Positions 1-6,614 of a DNA stretch of 11,298 nucleotides are shown in pieces. The DNA comes from UBA993 sp964389365. Its GTDB lineage: Bacteria; Bacillota; Dethiobacteria; DTU022. The notes under the pieces were generated by a model that was not told the origin of the DNA, ran no database searches, and worked only from the letters and a program-made list of their open reading frames with translations. The translations under genes were made by a program, and so were the position numbers. The stretch spans positions 1 to 11,298 of the forward strand of contig CAYMDO010000045.1 of the NCBI GenBank assembly GCA_964389365.1, in the 5' to 3' direction. Numbering within the stretch: position 1 is the first letter of the stretch; each line of letters begins with the position of its first letter.

Positions 1-10
1 TTACTTTAAC

Positions 11-24
11 TGCCTTTAAAGGCA
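11..24. repeat. 14-bp palindrome, possible weak terminator or operator
   Basis: TGCCTTTAAAGGCA is a perfect palindrome. As RNA it could form a 5-bp stem (TGCCT/AGGCA) with a TTAA loop, followed by the T-rich stretch TTATTCTATTTC. The stem is short for a Rho-independent terminator, so either the end of an upstream transcript or a protein-binding site is possible. Confidence 0.35.
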
Positions 25-73
25 TTATTCTATTTCATTTGCGGAATGCCTGGGGCAGGATTTTATTATTTAA

Positions 74-104
74 TTGGAGAAGATAATTTACAGATTTTTA
101 TAAA
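74..104 (+). promoter_or_regulatory. weak candidate promoter for the mtnP operon
   Basis: TTGGAG at 74-79 matches the -35 consensus at 4 of 6 positions. TATAAA at 99-104 matches the -10 consensus at 5 of 6, but the 19-nt spacer is longer than optimal. Another -10-like hexamer (GATAAT, 82-87) has no convincing -35 partner. This is a tentative call made by eye. Confidence 0.25.
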
Positions 105-128
105 TAACAGCGGTCAGGAGGTGGCAGG

Positions 129-920
129 ATGGCAGATATCAAGGTTGCGATTATAGGTGGAACCGGTGTTTATAACCAGTCTCTGCTTGAAAACGAAAAA
201 GCGATCAAGGTCGAAACAAGGTTTGGCACTGTTAAAATGAACAGGGGTGAGCACCAGGGCAGAACAGTTTTTTTTGTGGCTAGACACGGCGGAGGACATT
301 CAGTACCCCCACATCTGGTAAATTACAAGGCTAATATCGCCGCTCTAAAAAAACTGGAGGTAACTGCGGTAATTGCCACTGCGGCTGTTGGTACAATGCG
401 TAAATCAATGCCGCCGGGCAGCAAAGTAGTTATTAATCAGTTTATCGATTTTACAAAGAACCGGGTACCTACTTTTTTTGAAGGTGAAGAAGGATTTGTG
501 GTTCATACTGATTTTTCTGAGCCCTATTGCTTTGAAGTTCGCGAGGCAGTTTTGAGGGCCGGTAAAAAACTTGGACAGGAGGTTATCGACGGGGGCTGCT
601 ACATTTGTGCAGAAGGCCCGCGTTTTGAAACTCCGGCAGAGATTAAAATGATGGAAAAGTGGGGAGGTGATTTGGTAGGCATGACTAATGTACCGGAGGT
701 AGTGCTGGCCAGGGAGGCCGGCCTTTGTTACGCCACGATTGCCCTGCCGACTAACTATGCTGCCGGTATATCGCCCGCTCCATTGACGCATGAAGAGGTT
801 TTAGAAGAGATGGAAAGGGGCAAACCGCATTTAGATCAGCTTCTGGCCACAAGTTTGTTGGAAATAAAAGCAGAGCACAGCTGCCGCTGCCATGAAGCAG
901 GAGTGCATTTTAAAGTATAA
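129..920 (+). CDS. mtnP: S-methyl-5'-thioinosine/thioadenosine phosphorylase (MTAP/PNP family)
   Basis: This 263-residue enzyme belongs to the trimeric nucleoside phosphorylase family that splits 5'-methylthio-nucleosides with phosphate into a purine base and 5-methylthioribose-1-phosphate. Visible family motifs are the N-terminal GGTGVY phosphate loop (10-15), RHGGGH (52-57), EGPRFETPAE (162-171) and GMTNVPE (184-190). At the purine-binding loop it reads PTNYAAG, so Asn209 and Ala211 sit where human MTA phosphorylase has Asp220 and Asp222. Asn at this site is typical of 6-oxopurine enzymes such as PNP and methylthioinosine phosphorylase, so I infer a preference for methylthioinosine or related inosine nucleosides. 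The C-terminus carries a CXC motif (Cys252, Cys254). The start is set by AGGAGGTGG at 116-124. It leads an operon with mtnA and a deaminase gene that would supply inosine-type substrates. General purine nucleoside phosphorylase activity is the main alternative. Confidence 0.85.
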   Translation: MADIKVAIIGGTGVYNQSLLENEKAIKVETRFGTVKMNRGEHQGRTVFFVARHGGGHSVPPHLVNYKANIAALKKLEVTAVIATAAVGTMRKSMPPGSKVVINQFIDFTKNRVPTFFEGEEGFVVHTDFSEPYCFEVREAVLRAGKKLGQEVIDGGCYICAEGPRFETPAEIKMMEKWGGDLVGMTNVPEVVLAREAGLCYATIALPTNYAAGISPAPLTHEEVLEEMERGKPHLDQLLATSLLEIKAEHSCRCHEAGVHFKV

Positions 921-939
921 GAAAGTTCAGAGGATCCAG

Positions 940-1992
940 ATGAACGGCGAAAAAATCCTGCCTACACTTTACTGGAAAAACCACAATCTGTATTTAATTG
1001 ATCAGCGGTTTCTGCCGGAGCGCATTGAATACCGGATTTGCCGCACATGCAGCGACGTGGTAGACTCAATAAAAGATATGACTGTTCGCGGTGCTCCGGC
1101 TATCGGGATCAGTGCCGCTTTCGGCCTTGTAATTGAAGCAGCTTCAGCTATATCGGCTGGCATGAATACGGCACAGCTGCTGGAGCAATTGAAGCTTGCC
1201 GGCATGAAACTGATCAAAATACGGCCCACAGCCGTTAACCTGGCCTGGGGTATTGAGCGCATGATCGCTTTTGCTAAAGCCAATAGTGATTTTACGTCCG
1301 TTGAATTGTTTAAAAGCCTAGAAGAAGAGGCGCTGAAAATCTATGATGAAGATGTGAACAATAACAGGCTGATTGGCTGCTATGGAGCTGACCTGGTACC
1401 GGATAAAGCTGATATCCTGACTCATTGCAATGCCGGAGCCCTGGCAACCGGCGGTTATGGGACAGCCCTGGGCGTAATCCGGGCCGCTTTCGAGCACGGT
1501 AAAGATATCCATGTATATGTTAATGAAACACGGCCACTGCTCCAGGGTGCGCGCCTCACCGCTTTTGAGCTAAATCACGCCGGTATAGCAGTTACACTAA
1601 TTACTGATAACGTTGCCGGGCACCTGATGGCATTGGGCAAGATTGATTTGATAGTTGTAGGCGCTGACCGGATAGCAGCAAACGGTGACGCGGCAAACAA
1701 GATTGGCACCTACAGCCTTGCAATCCTGGCCCGTTATCATGGAATACCGTTTTATATTGCCGCACCACTCTCTACCATTGACCGGACTGTGGGAAACGGC
1801 AGTGGAATTATTATTGAAGAACGCTCTCAACGCGAAGTCACTCATTTTAACAATTGTCTTATAACTGCCGAAGGAGTTAAGGCTTTCAACCCGGCATTCG
1901 ATATAACACCGGCAGAGCTAATCAGTGCGATTATCACCGAAAAAGGGGTTATCAGGCAGCCGTCGACAAACAAGATTGCTGCATTGTTTTAA
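940..1992 (+). CDS. mtnA: methylthioribose-1-phosphate isomerase
   Basis: This 350-residue aldose-ketose isomerase of the eIF2B-like fold converts 5-methylthioribose-1-phosphate to 5-methylthioribulose-1-phosphate. Homologues can also act on 5-deoxyribose-1-phosphate. Clear motifs are MTVRGAPAIG near residue 47, RPTAVNLAWG near 95, HCNAGALATGGYGTALG near 162, NETRPLLQGARLT near 195 and VGADRIAANGD near 240. The catalytic pair is present as Cys163 and Asp243, matching Cys160 and Asp240 of the Bacillus enzyme with a constant offset. I chose ATG 940 because CAGAGGA lies just upstream and it gives the usual family length. An in-frame ATG at 892, inside mtnP, would add 16 residues but has no ribosome binding site. 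It follows mtnP by 19 nt and acts directly on its product. No mtnK, mtnB, mtnC, mtnD or mtnE gene is present, so later steps must be encoded elsewhere. Confidence 0.93.
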   Translation: MNGEKILPTLYWKNHNLYLIDQRFLPERIEYRICRTCSDVVDSIKDMTVRGAPAIGISAAFGLVIEAASAISAGMNTAQLLEQLKLAGMKLIKIRPTAVNLAWGIERMIAFAKANSDFTSVELFKSLEEEALKIYDEDVNNNRLIGCYGADLVPDKADILTHCNAGALATGGYGTALGVIRAAFEHGKDIHVYVNETRPLLQGARLTAFELNHAGIAVTLITDNVAGHLMALGKIDLIVVGADRIAANGDAANKIGTYSLAILARYHGIPFYIAAPLSTIDRTVGNGSGIIIEERSQREVTHFNNCLITAEGVKAFNPAFDITPAELISAIITEKGVIRQPSTNKIAALF

Positions 1993-2012
1993 GCTGCAAG
2001 GAGGCAAAATTA

Positions 2013-3332
2013 ATGGGCAGTATTTTAATAAGAGATACACTGCTGGTAACATTAGACGGACAGCGACCGGATTATTTTTTCGGTGATTTGCTGGTTGAAG
2101 GGGATCAGATAGCCAAAATCAGTGAACATCCGGAAAAAATAGAATCCGCAGGCGATGAAGCAATTATTGACGGTGGCAGCTTATTGGTTTTGCCGGGGCT
2201 GATCAATACCCACGGGCATGCAGCAATGACACTTTTTCGCAGTTACGCTGATGACCTTCCTCTTCAGGAGTGGCTTGAAAAAAAGATCTGGCCGATTGAA
2301 GAGTATTTAACGGCCGATGATGTTTATTGGGGTTCTATGCTGGCTATTTGCGAAATGCTTAAAAGCGGAACCACCACATTTACAGACATGTATTTTTATA
2401 TGGATATGGTAGCAGAAGCAGCGGCTGCTGCAGGTATACGAGCCTTTCTTTCCCGTGGGATGATTGGTTATGGCGATTCGGCACTAACAGGGTTAGAGGA
2501 AACAGAGCAGTTCATCCAAAACTGGCATGGCGCAGAAGACGGGCGTATAAATGTTACCCTTGGGCCGCATGCCCTTTATACCTGTCCGCCACCATACCTC
2601 GAAAAGGTGATGGATTTGGCAGCAAGGAGGGGACGTCCGATACAGATTCACCTTTCAGAAACTAAACGTGAGGTAGAGGAGAGTTTAGCTAAGCATGGGG
2701 CCAGCCCGGTTGAAACAGTTTACCGTCTGGGCCTATTTGAGCATAAAGTGACGGCGGCTCACTGTGTGCATCTCAGCGTTCGCGATATTGAGTTGTTAGC
2801 CGAAAAACGGGTAGGTGTGGCCCACAACCCTGGAAGCAATTTAAAGTTGGGCAGCGGCGTTGCGCCCGTTGCCAGGATGCTGGCAACGGGAATTAAGGTC
2901 GGGATTGGCACCGACGGAGCCTCAAGTAACAATAACCTCGATATGCTTGAAGAGCTGCGGCTGGCTTCGCTGCTGGCTAAAGGCATAGCGATGGAACCGA
3001 CATTGATCGATGCTAAAACTGCACTGCGCATGGCCACTGTTACCGGGGCAGAATCGCTTTTCCTTGAAGGTTGTGGTTGCCTAAAAGAAGGCTGGAAAGC
3101 TGATCTAATCGGATTGCGCCTGGATGCGCCTCACTTAACACCAATGCATGACCCGATCGCCCAGGTGGTTTATGCAGCTTCAGCTGCGGATGTAGACCTG
3201 GTAATTGTTGATGGCCGGGTAGTTCTTGAAAAGCGAGAACTAAAAACAATAGACGAAGCCATGGTAAAAGCTGAGGCATCTCGCTGCGCAGCCAGGCTTG
3301 TTGGCGAAGTTGCCCGAAAAGAAGGTATATAA
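2013..3332 (+). CDS. mtaD: 5'-methylthioadenosine/S-adenosylhomocysteine deaminase
   Basis: This 439-residue amidohydrolase removes the 6-amino group of MTA, SAH, adenosine or 5'-deoxyadenosine to give the inosine-type nucleoside. The single-metal site is complete: His67 and His69 (NTHGHAAMT), His213 (QIHLSETK), catalytic Glu216, His250 (AAHCVHLS) and Asp301 (GIGTDGASSNNN). Glu96 (IWPIE) and His186 (GPHALYT) fit the substrate-contacting residues described for the Thermotoga enzyme TM0936. Length is normal for the family. AAGGAGG at 1998-2004 fixes the start, 20 nt after mtnA. Its place beside an oxopurine-type phosphorylase suggests deamination comes first in this salvage route. Relatives in anaerobes and archaea (DadD) prefer 5'-deoxyadenosine, the by-product of radical SAM enzymes, so the preferred substrate cannot be read from sequence. 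It could equally be annotated as a general adenosine-type deaminase. Confidence 0.92.
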   Translation: MGSILIRDTLLVTLDGQRPDYFFGDLLVEGDQIAKISEHPEKIESAGDEAIIDGGSLLVLPGLINTHGHAAMTLFRSYADDLPLQEWLEKKIWPIEEYLTADDVYWGSMLAICEMLKSGTTTFTDMYFYMDMVAEAAAAAGIRAFLSRGMIGYGDSALTGLEETEQFIQNWHGAEDGRINVTLGPHALYTCPPPYLEKVMDLAARRGRPIQIHLSETKREVEESLAKHGASPVETVYRLGLFEHKVTAAHCVHLSVRDIELLAEKRVGVAHNPGSNLKLGSGVAPVARMLATGIKVGIGTDGASSNNNLDMLEELRLASLLAKGIAMEPTLIDAKTALRMATVTGAESLFLEGCGCLKEGWKADLIGLRLDAPHLTPMHDPIAQVVYAASAADVDLVIVDGRVVLEKRELKTIDEAMVKAEASRCAARLVGEVARKEGI

Positions 3333-4123
3333 TGGAAGATATACATATCTTAGTTACCAACGATGATGGGATACATGCGGAAGGGATACAATATTTAAGT
3401 CAGGTGCTGCATAGTGAAGGTCAGGGTTTCCGCCTCTCAATTATTGCTCCAGATCGCGAACGCAGCGCGGTAGGGCATGCCATAACCATGCACCAACCGC
3501 TGCGTGTGCAAAAACTGTCCTTTATCCATAATCGTGAGCTAAGTGGCTGGGCGGTAAACGGCACACCTTCGGATTGCGTCAAACTGGCGATAGAGGCGAT
3601 CCTGAAAGATAAGCCTGATCTGGTTGTTTCCGGAATCAACCGGGGCAGTAATTTGGGCACAGATGTTTTATATTCCGGGACCGTGTCGGCTGCAGTCGAA
3701 GGGTTGATTATGGGGATTCCTTCAGTAGCGGTTTCACTGACTGACAGTGGAGAAGAAAAAGATTATATATTTGCTGCACGGTTTATTTGCAAGCTGATCC
3801 CGGCATTTATAAGCTGTGGCATCAAGGCTTCCACATTGATCAATATTAATATACCGGTTCATACCGATCTGATAAACGGGGCCAGGGCTACAAGCCTGGG
3901 CACAAGGAGATACAAAAATATTTTTGATCAGAGAGTTGACCCGCGCGGTTCTATCTATTACTGGCTGGCCGGCGAGCTGGTTGATGATGACCCTGAAAAT
4001 CAAGACAGCGATACAAAGGCGATCCGCGAAAACTATATTTCGGTTACCCCGGTCCATTTCAACCTTACTGATCAAGGGTCTATGCCTGATTTAGAAAAAA
4101 TGCTGCAAAACATATCATTTTAG
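3332..4123 (+). CDS. surE: 5'/3'-nucleotidase SurE
   Basis: This 263-residue metal-dependent phosphatase dephosphorylates nucleoside 5'- and 3'-monophosphates; family members may also hydrolyse short polyphosphate. The family signature is intact: TNDDGIHAEGI with Asp11 and Asp12, APDRERSAVGHA with Ser45, VNGTPSDCVKLAI, and VVSGINRGSNLGTDVLYSGTV with metal ligand Asn103. It is expected to be cytoplasmic; no signal peptide is visible. The ATG overlaps the stop of the deaminase gene by one base (TAATG), so translational coupling is likely; a GAAGG lies upstream in the deaminase gene. In this operon it could supply nucleosides to the phosphorylase and deaminase, or process RNA and nucleotide ends alongside the RtcB ligase encoded next. 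Both roles are inferences from context. Confidence 0.94.
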   Translation: MEDIHILVTNDDGIHAEGIQYLSQVLHSEGQGFRLSIIAPDRERSAVGHAITMHQPLRVQKLSFIHNRELSGWAVNGTPSDCVKLAIEAILKDKPDLVVSGINRGSNLGTDVLYSGTVSAAVEGLIMGIPSVAVSLTDSGEEKDYIFAARFICKLIPAFISCGIKASTLININIPVHTDLINGARATSLGTRRYKNIFDQRVDPRGSIYYWLAGELVDDDPENQDSDTKAIRENYISVTPVHFNLTDQGSMPDLEKMLQNISF

Positions 4124-4166
4124 CAGTATCCTGTAGTTTATTATTATTGCGGGGTGCATTAAAAAA

Positions 4167-5597
4167 GTGAAGATGCTGGAAAAAATAGGCAATAACTGTT
4201 ACCGGGTTGCGAAACAAAATGTCGGGCAGGCTGAAGTCCTAGTTTATTTAAACCGGGAACTTTATTCTGCATTCACTGAAGATTCATCCCTGCAGCAGTT
4301 ACTCGATGCATCATCTCTTCCGGGCGTTGTCAGCCCGGTTATCGGCATGCCTGACATTCATAGCGGTTTTGGCCTCCCAATAGGCGGCGTAATGGCGATG
4401 GATGCAGATCAGGGGCTGGTTTCCGCCGGGGCGGTAGGAATGGATATCAACTGCGGGGTCAGGTTGCTGCGTACCGCGATTAGCGCTGATGAACTTAACA
4501 GGGAGAATTTAAAAGACCTGATCAAGGCGATTGAATTAAGGGTGCCCAGCGGAATCGGTACTAAAAGCAGGCATGCTAACCTGATTAAGAGTCACTTCAG
4601 GGACTTCCTGCTTAAGGGAGTTCCTTTCCTGGTTGAGCTGGGATACGGACGTAACAGTGACCTTGAGACAATTGAGGATGGAGGAGCGCTGGAGGGGGCA
4701 GAATTAAACTCGCTGAGCAGCAAGGCGCTGGAACGCGTACTGCAGCTATCCACGATCGGCGGAGGCAATCATTTTATTGAGCTGGGCCGGGTTGAACAGG
4801 TTTTCGACAGAAACGCCGCTGAAGCTTACGGTTTAACTCAGGGAACCTTGTCGGTCCTGATTCATACCGGCAGCAGGGGATTCGGACACCAGATCTGTAC
4901 TGATTATTCGGCAGAGATGAAAAAAGCAGCTGCCAAATATAAAATAAAAGTACCAAACGCCGGACTGGCAGCAGTGCCGATTAATTGCAGCGAAGGCAGG
5001 AGGTATCTGGGGGCAATGACCTGCGCCATAAACTTTGCGTTCTGTAACCGGCAATGGATAACCGATGACGTAAGGCAGGCCTTCAGGCAGGTTTTGGGCG
5101 GTAGCAATGCCGATTACGATTTAAGCCTGGTTTATGATGTGGCTCATAATACAGCCAAATTTGAAGAGATTAGAGGCCGGAGGCTGCTGGTACACCGGAA
5201 GGGAGCTACGCGCGCCCTGCCTCCCGGGCATCATTCAAATCCAGGGTTTTACAGGGATTACGGACACCCTGTATTGGTACCGGGCAGTATGGGGACCGCT
5301 ACTTATGTTATCAGGGCTGCGAAGGGTGTCGACTTAATTTATAACTCTGTCAATCACGGGGCGGGACGAATTTTATCACGTACGGCAGCTCGCAAACAGA
5401 TTTCCGTTGAAGAATTAAAAGAGAAGCTGGGCCAGGTTATCATTTCCGGCCGCAGCTATAAAGCTTACCTTGATGAAGCGCCACAGGCCTATAAGGATAT
5501 TGACCAAGTTATTGAAACACTGGTTGAGATCGGCCTCAGCCATAAAGTTGCCAGACTGAAACCGCTGGCTGTCATAAAAGGGGAAGGCAGCGAATAG
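4167..5597 (+). CDS. rtcB: RNA-splicing ligase RtcB
   Basis: This 476-residue GTP- and manganese-dependent RNA ligase joins 2',3'-cyclic-phosphate or 3'-phosphate ends to 5'-hydroxyl ends through a histidine-GMP intermediate. All metal and guanylylation residues can be matched to the Pyrococcus enzyme: Asp93 and Cys96 (GMDINCG), His202 (GGGNHF), His233 (IHTGSRG), His327 (VAHNTAK) and nucleotidyl-accepting His397 (NHGAGRILSR). MPDIHSGFGLPIGG lies near residue 61. Start is GTG 4167, with GGGGTG at 4151-4156 as probable ribosome binding site; ATG 4173 is an alternative two codons later but lies too far from it. It lies 43 nt after surE. No archease gene, which activates many RtcB enzymes, is seen in the window, nor is an RtcA cyclase or RtcR regulator. 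Its place in a metabolic operon is unusual and its physiological RNA target is unknown. Confidence 0.95.
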   Translation: MKMLEKIGNNCYRVAKQNVGQAEVLVYLNRELYSAFTEDSSLQQLLDASSLPGVVSPVIGMPDIHSGFGLPIGGVMAMDADQGLVSAGAVGMDINCGVRLLRTAISADELNRENLKDLIKAIELRVPSGIGTKSRHANLIKSHFRDFLLKGVPFLVELGYGRNSDLETIEDGGALEGAELNSLSSKALERVLQLSTIGGGNHFIELGRVEQVFDRNAAEAYGLTQGTLSVLIHTGSRGFGHQICTDYSAEMKKAAAKYKIKVPNAGLAAVPINCSEGRRYLGAMTCAINFAFCNRQWITDDVRQAFRQVLGGSNADYDLSLVYDVAHNTAKFEEIRGRRLLVHRKGATRALPPGHHSNPGFYRDYGHPVLVPGSMGTATYVIRAAKGVDLIYNSVNHGAGRILSRTAARKQISVEELKEKLGQVIISGRSYKAYLDEAPQAYKDIDQVIETLVEIGLSHKVARLKPLAVIKGEGSE

Positions 5598-5624
5598 AAG
5601 AAATGAAAGGGGCCTTGTAAAAGA

Positions 5625-6587
5625 ATGCTTTACCTAAACGCTGAACAGTTTGCACTGGCTGCAGACTGTAACGAGCTGATGGATGCAATTGAAAGGGCTT
5701 TTACATTTGAGCACACTGGCTCGTACTTTATGCCACACCGGATCCACCTGGAGCACCAGGGTAACACATTGCTTTACATGCCTTGTTTCCTTGACTCGGT
5801 TTTTGGAACCAAGGTTTTAAACCTTTTTCCTGAGAACCCAAAACACGGATTACCGGTAATAAGCGGCTTGATGCTTTTAAACGATGCTAAAACCGGTATT
5901 CCACTTGCCATAATCGATGGTGCTGCGGTAACCGCTTACCGGACAGCAGCTGTCAGCGGCCTTGGAATCCGTTACACTGCAAAGGAAGATACGCGGACTT
6001 TAGGTTTGATTGGCGCCGGCGCTCAGGGTTTTTACCAGGTTTTATTTGCAGATAAAGCCAGGGAAATAGAAAAGGCGCTGATCTATGACTGCGAAGCGGC
6101 AAAAGCGGGGGCGGTTGTTGCCAGAATCAAAAGTGAACTGCCACATTTATCTGTTGAAGCCGCCGACACGGTTGAAGAGTTATTGGCAGAAGCGGATCTG
6201 ATCATCACGGCAACCCCGGCTACCAGCCCGGTACTGCCCGACATAAAAAAATTATTGCGCAACAAAAGTTATATTTCAATCGGTTCTTACAAGCCGGAGA
6301 TGCGCGAGCTACCCGAAGCCCTTTATTCGTTACTCAAAGTGGTTTTGATTGACGCTGAACACGGACTGGAAGAATCGGGCGATCTTATCACCCCGCTTAA
6401 TCAGGGTTGGATCGACAGGGAAAAAATAATGCCTTTCAGCCGCTATATTAAAAGCAGTCCGGAACCGCGCAAAGAAGGCGAAACAACGCTTTATAAAACT
6501 GTCGGGATGGCCCTGTTTGATCTGACAGTAGCTGAGAGCATCTACCAAAAAGCAATTCAGCTGGGCTTGGGCATTAAACTGGGTTAG
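5625..6587 (+). CDS. ornithine cyclodeaminase/mu-crystallin family reductase
   Basis: This 320-residue NAD(P)-dependent protein belongs to the family containing ornithine cyclodeaminase, the archaeal alanine dehydrogenase and ketimine reductases. Visible are a substrate-binding Lys63 (GTKVLNLFPENP), Arg106 in TAYRTAAVSG, and the Rossmann motif GLIGAGAQG at 127-135. The loop after the NAD domain reads SIGSYKPEMREL (218-229). True ornithine cyclodeaminases have an Asp-containing GGDCPGKTE-like loop here, and that catalytic Asp appears replaced by Tyr, so proline formation from ornithine is unlikely. An imine or keto-acid reductase activity, such as alanine dehydrogenase, is more plausible. Start is ATG 5625, with GAAAGGGG at 5605-5612, a somewhat long 12-nt spacer. 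It lies 27 nt after rtcB and 27 nt before a serine dehydratase gene; the pyruvate and ammonia made by that enzyme would be natural substrates of an alanine dehydrogenase. That link is inferred. Confidence 0.82.
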   Translation: MLYLNAEQFALAADCNELMDAIERAFTFEHTGSYFMPHRIHLEHQGNTLLYMPCFLDSVFGTKVLNLFPENPKHGLPVISGLMLLNDAKTGIPLAIIDGAAVTAYRTAAVSGLGIRYTAKEDTRTLGLIGAGAQGFYQVLFADKAREIEKALIYDCEAAKAGAVVARIKSELPHLSVEAADTVEELLAEADLIITATPATSPVLPDIKKLLRNKSYISIGSYKPEMRELPEALYSLLKVVLIDAEHGLEESGDLITPLNQGWIDREKIMPFSRYIKSSPEPRKEGETTLYKTVGMALFDLTVAESIYQKAIQLGLGIKLG

Positions 6588-6614
6588 AGAGTTAGAGCAG
6601 GGAGGCACCTACGA

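Larger units (their letters stand above)
1..128 (+). other. AT-rich upstream region of the mtnP operon
   Basis: This 128-nt non-coding stretch precedes the first gene. It holds a 14-bp perfect palindrome at 11-24 (TGCCTTTAAAGGCA), a weak promoter candidate around 74-104, and a strong Shine-Dalgarno sequence AGGAGGTGG at 116-124, 7 nt from the first ATG when counted from GGAGG. Positions 3-33 resemble a segment near the right end of the window. The end of any upstream gene is not visible. Confidence 0.6.

Noticed and set aside
46..186. Short open frame from ATG 46 overlapping the mtnP start
   Set aside because: It has about 46 codons, no ribosome binding site and no recognisable protein pattern, and it overlaps the mtnP Shine-Dalgarno and coding region in another frame.
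892..939. Upstream in-frame ATG 892 as mtnA start
   Set aside because: It lies inside mtnP with no ribosome binding site, and the extra 16 residues do not look like the family N-terminus; ATG 940 has CAGAGGA upstream.
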